This document shows positions 57,476-64,000 of a stretch of DNA of 64,000 nucleotides, piece by piece (positions within the stretch are counted from its first letter, which is position 1; the number at the start of each line of letters is the position of its first letter). This DNA is from Ophiura sarsii (Eukaryota; Echinodermata; Ophiuroidea; Amphilepidida; Ophiuridae). The stretch is taken from contig CM069454.1 in the NCBI GenBank assembly GCA_035610835.1, positions 3,473,117-3,537,116 of the forward strand, read 5' to 3'. The position numbers and the translations under genes were made by a program. The notes under the pieces are model-generated. The model ran no database searches. It was not told the DNA's origin and saw only the letters and a list, made by a program, of their open reading frames with translations.

Positions 57476-57655
57476 TTCGGACCCAATATGTTGGAACCCA
57501 GGAGGGGGGAGTAGCTGGGGGAAGGAGTGGGGGGGGGGGGGGAGGGTGTGGCAATGGATATGAACCTAGGAAGGGGGGGTAGCTGGGGGAAGGAGGGGGG
57601 GGGGGGTAGCTGGGGGAAGGAGTGGGGGGGGGGGGGTGGCAATGAATAAACCTTT
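57476..57655. repeat. G-rich low-complexity tract with tandem words
   Basis: 'agctgggggaaggag' occurs three times among long G runs, in the short intron between the TM3 and large-loop exons. The proline-rich minus-strand frame is an artefact. Confidence 0.85.
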
Positions 57656-57735
57656 TCTGTGCACAAATTTCAAGAGGAGAGCAGGATTCAAATTTACAAG
57701 TACAACTTATGAAAAAGTACAGATGGTATACTTAC

Positions 57736-57810
57736 TGGTTGTCTAAATAGAAGTCCAGCACACCCTGCCGCAAGTAATCCAAAGAATACCAAGATAACCA
57801 TTAAACCATA
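57736..57810 (-). CDS. Tetraspanin exon, TM3
   Basis: A 75-nt exon encoding 'YGLMVILVFFGLLAAGC' and 'AGLLFRQP', a hydrophobic TM3 followed by a charged turn. Donor is 'gtaagtatac', acceptor is 'cccctgacag'. A 75-nt phase-0 exon at this place is standard in tetraspanin genes as I recall. The first 30 nt and the acceptor are repeated upstream (57,811-58,025). Confidence 0.93.
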
Positions 57811-58025
57811 CTGTCAGGGGAAAGAATACCAAGATAACCATTAAACCATACCGTCAGGGGAAAGAATACCAAGATAACCATTAAACCATACTGTCAGGGG
57901 AAAGAATACCAAGATAACCATTAAACCATACTGTCAGGGGAAAGAATACCAAGATAACCATTAAACCATACTGTCAGGGGAAAGAATACCAAGATAACCA
58001 TTAAACCATACTGTCAGGGGAAAGA
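57811..58025 (-). repeat. Tandem copies of the TM3 exon start with its splice acceptor (40-bp unit)
   Basis: On the minus strand each unit is 'TATGGTTTAATGGTTATC' plus 'TTGGTATTCTTT' (30 nt of exon) followed by 'cccctgacag'. There are six units in a row, the last being the real exon. The exon word TATTCTTT becomes the pyrimidine tract of the next acceptor. One copy (about 57,850) reads 'ctgacGG', destroying that acceptor. Forty is not a multiple of three and a stop (TTTAA) falls in the third frame, so only the innermost acceptor keeps the protein frame. Confidence 0.95.
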
Positions 58026-58692
58026 ACAACACATTACAGTACCATATCATTACAAGTATTTCTAAGTTTTGAGCTAGACCCCCCACCCCCTATCTTTTGA
58101 TCTTTTCAAATATTTTCTGTGTTTGACATCCTAAGCATCAGGGATGGAACTTCAGATGTTTTCAACAAGCCAGTCAGGCATGTAAACTGAGCCGCAGTAA
58201 AAGAATTTACCAAAGAAAAAATAATGTGATTTACTTCATTTCTTTTTTTCACACATAATTCGAGGTGTCATAAACGCAAGGCCTCATCTACATTTTTTCA
58301 AAAATGAGATTTTGGTATCGAAATGTTCAGAAAGAAATTCTCTTTCAAGTAACACAGCCTTATCTCCATAACACAACCCCTTTCAAAGTTATAGCCAGTA
58401 TCACAAGGCCTCATCTCCATCTCCCCAATGTGTTTACAAATCTTGAATTAGTCTTTTTCTCAAAATGGTCAAAATGGAGATAAGGCCTTGTGTTTTCTGA
58501 GCCCTCAAATTGCTAACAAATATGTCATTCTTTACAAAGTTTAAAAAGGAACACATTTTCATTAAAACCTAACCCTACTACGCCATACAGAAACAACACG
58601 GCCAGCACCACTTGGCTTGCGCGCGCACAAGTTCTATCTCATGTAGCACTAAAATACGGGTATATATGGTCTCCGATATTTAAGCCTGTGAA
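58026..58692. other. Intron with a fold-back around 58,265-58,495
   Basis: 'cgcaaggcctcatctacat' (58,275) and 'gtcaaaatggagataaggcc' (58,469) are inverted, with a third related word 'cacaaggcctcatctccat' at 58,411. Possibly a small MITE. No gene. Confidence 0.45.
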
Positions 58693-58773
58693 GCCCTCCC
58701 CCAGTGGCTGAGTGGTTGTATATCTCGCCTGTCACGCGGCCGACCCGGGTTCAATTCCCGGGGCCGGCGGACA
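58693..58773 (+). repeat. tRNA-Asp(GTC)-like sequence, probably pseudogene or SINE head
   Basis: It has a perfect A-box (TGGCTGAGTGG), an anticodon loop CTGTCAC (GTC, Asp) with a mostly paired stem, and a B-box and T-arm 'cccgggttcaattcccggg'. The 5' acceptor strand ('gccctccc') does not pair with the 3' side ('gccggcgg'), so a working tRNA is unlikely. Confidence 0.55.
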
Positions 58774-58939
58774 TAATTTTCCCCATTTTTTATTTAACCT
58801 CCTCCCCCTGTTCTTCGTTCCATCCTCACTGCCATGTTCTAGGGTTAGGGTCATGGTTTTGAAAACAAAATGGCTTCTTTCCACTATTGCACAGTCCTCT
58901 GACTCACTCTGTATGTGTTGAAGCAGAACCCCGATCTAA

Positions 58940-59219
58940 GGCCAAATAAAGGTCTGTCTCGCATACATTTTGGAAAATAGCTATGCGATATGCAATTTAA
59001 AAAAATATATAGAAAAAATAGCTAAACTAAATGTGGAAATTCTTCTTTTAATGTGTTTGTGGGCCACTTCCTTCGCCCCCTTTTTTTCTCCCAATTTGAT
59101 TCGGACAACAAAATAAACACCCAAAATTGGGCTCATCGCGTAGGGTTATCAGCAAAAGTGACTCCACGTACTTATGCACGCCGTTATGTGAGACAGATCT
59201 TTTTTCCCTTTTCATGGCC
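58940..59219. mobile_element. PIF/Harbinger-like MITE, TSD TAA
   Basis: 'ggccaaataaaggtctgtct' at the left and 'gtgagacagatc', a T run and 'catggcc' at the right. TAA lies on both sides (58,937-58,939 and 59,220-59,222). Confidence 0.75.
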
Positions 59220-59417
59220 TAAGTAGGGCAATGAGTAATTGACCATTAAGAAATAATATTACATAATTTTAATGGGATCAAATAAGACTCTGAATCATAG
59301 GTCAATCTGTAAAGTAAATAGTAAAATATGCTTTTGTTTGCAGAGGGAAAGTCTGTTAAATAAACATGTACAAATGAGCTCGAGTTTAGAATACCCTACC
59401 AGTCTTAATCCTCACTG

Positions 59418-59840
59418 TTAAGGGGGGTGTGGACTCTCAGGTACAGCCTCCGTGAAACTGCCTTAAAGTGATTTTTTACCGCCAAAATCATGAAAAAAGA
59501 ACATTTTTTGGCACTTTTTGGTCTGTAACTCAAAAAAAAAAAAATATGATATTAAAAATAAAAAAAACACTCCTGGGGAATGTTATCAGGATTATCATAA
59601 AACTAGTATGACAAAATTTAACAAAATATATTTTGAGTTATCTTTTCCAAACCTAAAATGGGTCAAAAAACATGTTTTTTATAATTTTTTCCAAAATGGT
59701 CAATTTCATTATCATGGTTGGATTCATTGAACCCTTTTCTGCAAAAAACTGTATACATTTATAAAGATTAAATGAATATTGAAGAAGTTACGGCAGTTTT
59801 ACGGAGGCTGTACCTGATGGTGCACAGACAGCCCCCTTAA
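59418..59840. mobile_element. TTAA-flanked MITE, family D
   Basis: TTAAGGGGGGTGTGGACTC, then 'caggtacagcctccgtgaaa' at the left. 'ttttacggaggctgtacctg' and 'agacagcccccttaa' at the right. 423 bp with ~50-bp imperfect inverted ends. Single copy in the window. Confidence 0.8.
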
Positions 59841-59997
59841 GTATGTCATTCTTTAAAAGTCACAGAGTGGTAGGGTACATACAGGCCACAGGATGTCCCA
59901 GAAAGATTTATGAAAAATATGAAAACAACATTGCAGTCCAAGTCTAATGCCTGCGATATGGGGAATGTGTTACCTACCTACTCTGTTAATTTCATTA

Positions 59998-60336
59998 GGC
60001 CAAACAAAGAAGAAGGTCTGTCTCAGACGCCCGCCCACATTGGTATGTGAAATGAGCTATGGCACGTAGGTCTATGCGCTGGGGGCTAGAAAAAATATTT
60101 AAAAAATTGTTTTTGATTTTTTTTTTTTTTTGATTTTTTGATTTTTTTTGTAGTTGATTTTTTTTTAAAAAGTTTAAAAAAGTTCTCCGTAAGCTTGGAT
60201 AAGCAAAAAAAAAAAAAATTATAATAATCCCATACCTCATAGCCTATTTTCTAAAAAATAAATAAATAAATAAAATCGCACAGCACTTAGCTTTTTGCAC
60301 AATGTTTCTGAGACAGACCTTCTTCTTTGTTTGGCC
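59998..60336. mobile_element. PIF/Harbinger-like MITE, TSD TTA
   Basis: 'ggccaaacaaagaagaaggt' and 'ctgtctcaga' at the left, with the exact inverse 'tctgagacag', 'accttcttctttgtttggcc' at the right. TTA on both sides (59,995-59,997 and 60,337-60,339). Long A and T runs fill the interior. Confidence 0.85.
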
Positions 60337-61189
60337 TTAGAATATCTTTATCCGTTCCGATATGGCATAAAATTATAGAAAAATAGTGAAAACATGTTTT
60401 TAACTTTCAGCATATTTCATTTGATAAAGCTCACACCAAACTTCAAAACGACTGCTTAAGAAAGTATGATATAAATTGATCACTCAAGCAAAACAATTCC
60501 TTTGCCCAATTAATAAAATTCATACTTAAAATTGGCCTGTATCTTTAATTAAGACCCCGGGCCCGAACACACTAGCAAAAATCTCTTCATTGAATGAAAC
60601 GTTAATGAAGATAAAACTAATGAAGGTTCATAATGTGTATGCTCTTCCCTTCATTGAAATGAAGCAAACTTATCTTCATTCAATGAAAGCAAAAGAGACC
60701 GTCTTTCAATGAAGATACATGTTATATGAAGCGATTTGGTAGTGTGTACGCTCCCTTCTGCTGTCCTGGTGACTTTGTCCTGGTTTTGCGGAAGCAGGTC
60801 ACATATGATCTGTAAGGGTTGGGATAATAATCATTGGCATTGGCATATCCAAGATTTCTTAAGGGCTGGGGTGGGGCAAAAATTGACAATATATACAGTG
60901 TATGCTAATAAAATTTACACTGCAAAAATAGGACATTGTTAGCACTTCAACAATACTTCTGTGGGTGGGACAGTGTGCACAGTAAGCATGTAAAATATAT
61001 CATATTTTGACATCAGCAATTTGACCAAAATAATTTACAGAATTATTTTGGGGAAAAACGCAAACAAACACACCCAACCTGAGAGGTCCATTTTCCTGTA
61101 CACTGTTTTTTCGTCACCAAATGGCACAGTATTCAAGAAAACTAACATGAAACTGGTGGTATACATCACATGTAAAGGGTTCAACAAAA
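60337..61189. other. Intron with a possible inverted-repeat element at 60,564-60,760
   Basis: 'cgaacacactagc' (60,564) and 'ggtagtgtgtacgc' (60,737) are near-inverse, and between them 'cttcattcaatgaa'-type palindromic words recur. It may be a small transposon. Otherwise nothing recognised. Confidence 0.45.
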
Positions 61190-61709
61190 GAAAGTCATAC
61201 ACTTTGTTTTAGGTCCTTTAAAGTACTTTCTGATTATGTTTTGACCAAATAGACTAAATAGATATTTGGATGAATCTTTCCGGCACAATTTGATACCAAA
61301 GTTGTTACCTAACAACAAAGATAAACCATGATTAGCACCATTTAAAGAAAATAAGTCACTTTTCAAAAGTCACATTTACAACGCACGCAAGCCTCGAGAA
61401 AATGCTGTGCGTGGCACTTGAATGGCCGGTAATGAAACGGATCACACACTGCAACTGTGTTGCTATTTGATTATGAACAGGTAACATGTGGTCTTTTCTT
61501 CCCGCGTAGTGTATTGAAAATGTGACTTTTGAAAAGTGACTAATTTTCTTCAAATGGTGCTAATCATGGTTTATATTTGTTGTTAGGTGACAACTTTGGT
61601 ATCAAATTGTGCTGGAAAGATTCATCCAAATGTCTATCTAGTCTGTTTGGTCAAAAAATAATCGGAAGTTACTCTAAAGGACCTAAACAAAGTGTGTGAC
61701 TTTCTTTTG
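61190..61709. mobile_element. Fold-back element with ~190-bp inverted arms next to the TM2 exon
   Basis: 61,190-61,380 and 61,515-61,709 are inverted and roughly 90% alike by eye ('gtgcttttgaaaagtgac'-type words, 'gatgaatctttcc', 'accatgattagcacca'). It is one large cruciform-prone repeat about 40 bp from the donor of the exon at 61,750-61,938. No frame of interest. Confidence 0.8.
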
Positions 61710-61749
61710 TTGAGCACTTTATTACACAATACCTTGCTACAATACTTAC

Positions 61750-61938
61750 CAATCTAAGAAACCATGAGATATTTTTGACGATAGCACAGCATCCAAGAAA
61801 GCCAGTAACAAACATGAAACTACCAGTGCCTATCAGTGTATAGGGTACATTGGTATAATCTGTCTCAGATAGATCCAGGTAATACTTCAATTCAGCCACA
61901 CCCCATATGCCGACACCTAGAAGGGCGATCCCTACAAT
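61750..61938 (-). CDS. Tetraspanin exon, end of TM1/small loop and TM2
   Basis: A 189-nt exon after acceptor 'tatttccttgacag' and before donor 'gtaagtatt', 63 codons in phase 0. It begins 'IVGIALLGVGIWGVAEL' (end of TM1), continues 'KYYLDLSETDYTNVPYTLIG' (small loop) and 'TGSFMFVTGFLGCCAIVK' (TM2 with the conserved GCC motif at its inner face), and ends 'NISWFLRL'. The first ~113 nt and the acceptor are repeated upstream at least 11 times. The preceding exon with the start codon is outside the window. Confidence 0.95.
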
Positions 61939-64000
61939 CTGTCAAGGAAATATAAATAGGTAACAAAATGAAATATCAATAAATCAAATACACTAGGATT
62001 TATCAATACTAGTGCCTATCAGTGTATAGGGTACATTGGTATAATCTGTCTCAGATAGATCCAGGTAATACTTTAATTCAGCCACACCCCATATGCCGAC
62101 ACCTAGAAGGGCGATCCCTACAATCTGTCAAGGAAATATAAATAGGTAACAAAAATGAAATATCAATAAATCAAATACACTAGGATTTATCAATACCAGT
62201 GCCTATCAGTGTATAGGGTACATTGGTATAATCTGTCTCAGATAGATCCAGGTAATACTTTAATTCAGCCACACCCCATATGCCGACACCTAGAAGGGCG
62301 ATCCCTACAATCTGTCATAGAAATATAAATAGGTAACAAAATGAAATATCAATAAATCAAATACACTAGGATTTATCAATACCAGTGCCTATCAGTGTAT
62401 AGGGTACATTGGTATAATCTGTCTCAGATAGATCCAGGTAATACTTTAATTCAGCCACACCCCATATGCCAACACCTAGAAGGGCGATCCCTACAATCTG
62501 TCAAGGAAATATAAATAGGTAACAAAAATGAAATATCAATAAATCAAATACACTAGGATTTATCAATACCCGTGCCTATCAGCGTATAGGGTACATTGGT
62601 ATAATCTGTCTCAGATAGATCCAGGTAATACTTTAATTCAGCCACACCCCATATGCCAACACCTAGAAGGGCGATCCCTACAATCTGTCAAGGAAATATA
62701 AATAGGTAACAAAATGAAATATCAATAAATTATATACACTAGGATTTATCAATACCAGTGCCTATCAGCATATAGGGTACATTGATATAATCTGTCTATG
62801 ATAGATCCAGGATTACTTCAATTCAGCCACACCCCATATGCCCACACCTAGAAGGGCGATCCCTACAATCTGTCATAGAAATATAAATAGGTAACAAAAT
62901 GAAATATCAATAAATCAAATACACTAGGATTTATCAATACCAGTGCCTATCAGTGTATAGGGTACATTGGTATAATCTGTCTCAGATAGATCCAGGTAAT
63001 ACTTCAATTCAGCCACACCCCATATGCCCACACCTAGAAGGGCGATCCCTACAATCTGTCAAGGAAATATAAACAAAATGAAATATCAATAAATCAAATA
63101 CACTAGGATTTATCAATACCAGTGCCAATCAGCGTATAGGGTACATTGGTATAATCTGTGTCTGATAGATCAAGGTAATACTTCAATTCAGCCACACCCC
63201 ATATGCCCACACCTAGAAGGGCGATCCCTACAATCTGTCATAGAAATATAAATAGGTAACAAAATGAAATATCAATAAATCAAATACACTAGGATTTATC
63301 AATACCAGTGCCTATCAGTGTATAGGGTACATTGGTATAATCTGTCTCAGATAGATCCAGGTAATACTTCAATTCAGCCACACCCCATATGCCCACACCT
63401 AGAAGGGCGATCCCAACAATCTGTCATAGAAATATAAATAGGTAACAAAATGAAATATCAATAAATCAAATACACTAGGATTTATCAATACCAGTGCCTA
63501 TCAGTGTATAGGGTACATTGGTATAATCTGTCTCCGATAGATCCAGGTAATACTTCAATTCAGCCACACCCCATATGCCGACACCTAGAAGGGCGATCCC
63601 TACAATCTGTCATAGAAATATAAATAGGTAACAAAATGAAATATCAATAAATCAAATACACTAGGATTTATCAATACCAGTGCCTATCAGTGTATAGGGT
63701 ACATTGGTATAATCTGTCTCAGATAGATCCAGGTAATACTTCAATTCAGCCACACCCCATATGCCCACACCTAGAAGGGCGATCCCAACAATCTGTCATA
63801 GAAATATAAATAGGTAACAAAATGAAATATCAATAAATCAAATACACTAGGATTTATCAATACCAGTGCCTATCAGTGTATAGGGTACATTGGTATAATC
63901 TGTCTCCGATAGATCCAGGTAATACTTCAATTCAGCCACACCCCATATGCCCACACCTAGAAGGGCGATCCCTACAATCTGTCAAGGAAATATAAATAGG
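61939..64000 (-). repeat. Tandem copies of the TM2 exon start with its splice acceptor (186-bp unit)
   Basis: 'gtgcctatcag' marks unit boundaries at 61,826 (true exon), 62,012, 62,199, 62,385, 62,572, 62,758, 62,943, 63,122, 63,308, 63,494, 63,680 and 63,866, so spacing is 185-187 bp apart from one 179-bp unit. Each unit is about 113 nt of the exon's 5' part, the acceptor (cag) and ~70 bp of intron. All visible copies keep the AG. The copies lack the exon's 3' half and donor; read on from the exon they reach TAG four codons after 'TLIGTG'. The array continues past the window end. Confidence 0.96.

Larger units (their letters stand above)
45944..64000 (-). other. Tetraspanin gene (TSPAN6/7-like), span of the part in the window
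   Basis: Six coding exons on the minus strand, all phase 0, with GT-AG introns of 3,939, 389, 2,483, 2,700 and 5,773 bp. Joined, they encode 236 residues: end of the first extracellular loop, TM2, TM3, a large extracellular loop with six cysteines, TM4 and a short cytoplasmic tail. The exon with the N-terminus and TM1 is not in the window and must lie above 64,000. The cysteine pattern and the C-terminal 'NNYEMM' resemble the TSPAN6/TSPAN7 group of membrane scaffold proteins. Three exons are bordered by tandem arrays made from their own ends. Promoter and transcription start are not visible. Confidence 0.93.

Noticed and set aside
57457..57666. Proline-rich 69-codon frame on the gene strand near the TM3 exon
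   Set aside because: It is low-complexity poly-C translated; it lies in a short intron with good splice sites on both sides.
61939..64000. The repeated TM2-exon copies as mutually exclusive alternative exons
   Set aside because: The copies lack the exon's 3' half and the donor site and run into a stop shortly after the shared part, so they cannot serve as full exons.

Overview
The window looks like one piece of an AT-rich animal genome, most likely a marine invertebrate. Reasons: a spliced tetraspanin gene with long introns; an intact Ty3/Gypsy retrotransposon; Penelope-like and LINE fragments; many short inverted-repeat transposons (MITEs); and very long G/C homopolymers. An echinoderm, hemichordate or similar deuterostome is plausible, but the sequence alone does not settle it. 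No prokaryotic gene organisation is present.

Layout. 1-24.6 kb is gene-poor and built from repeats: TTAA-flanked MITEs, a ~650-bp tandem repeat family (4.7-9.8 kb and 15.57-16.02 kb) that has been interrupted in a readable order by a LINE tail, a TA-flanked element, a hAT-like element and a 5.8-kb composite insertion, a 1.2-kb minisatellite (16.0-17.2 kb), a 1.5-kb TTAA element with ~190-bp inverted ends, and a 5'-truncated LINE reverse transcriptase (23.2-24.3 kb). 24,689-29,760 is a complete Gypsy (Mag-like) retrotransposon on the minus strand with identical 102-bp LTRs, a 5-bp target duplication and a single uninterrupted 1,418-codon gag-pol frame. 29.8-45.9 kb is again intergenic: MITEs of the TTAA, hAT-like and PIF/Harbinger-like kinds, a 55-nt G run, a 620-bp triplication and a Penelope-like endonuclease fragment.

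45.9-64 kb holds the one convincing host gene, a tetraspanin of the TSPAN6/7 type on the minus strand. Six phase-0 coding exons (63, 25, 33, 65, 28 and 22 codons) cover the end of the small loop, TM2, TM3, the large loop with its CCG/PxSC cysteine pattern, TM4 and the C-terminus. The first exon (N-terminus and TM1) must lie beyond 64,000.

The most unusual signal is in this gene. Three of the six exons are flanked by tandem arrays whose repeat unit is a piece of the exon itself together with one of its splice sites. These are 11 extra copies of the TM2-exon acceptor end (186-bp unit, running off the window), about five extra copies of the TM3-exon acceptor end (40-bp unit) and three extra copies of the large-loop-exon donor end (~97-bp unit). 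In each case only the outermost or innermost copy is joined to the remainder of the exon, so the gene carries rows of decoy acceptors and donors. A fourth minisatellite, in the last intron, lies inside another exon-like open stretch.
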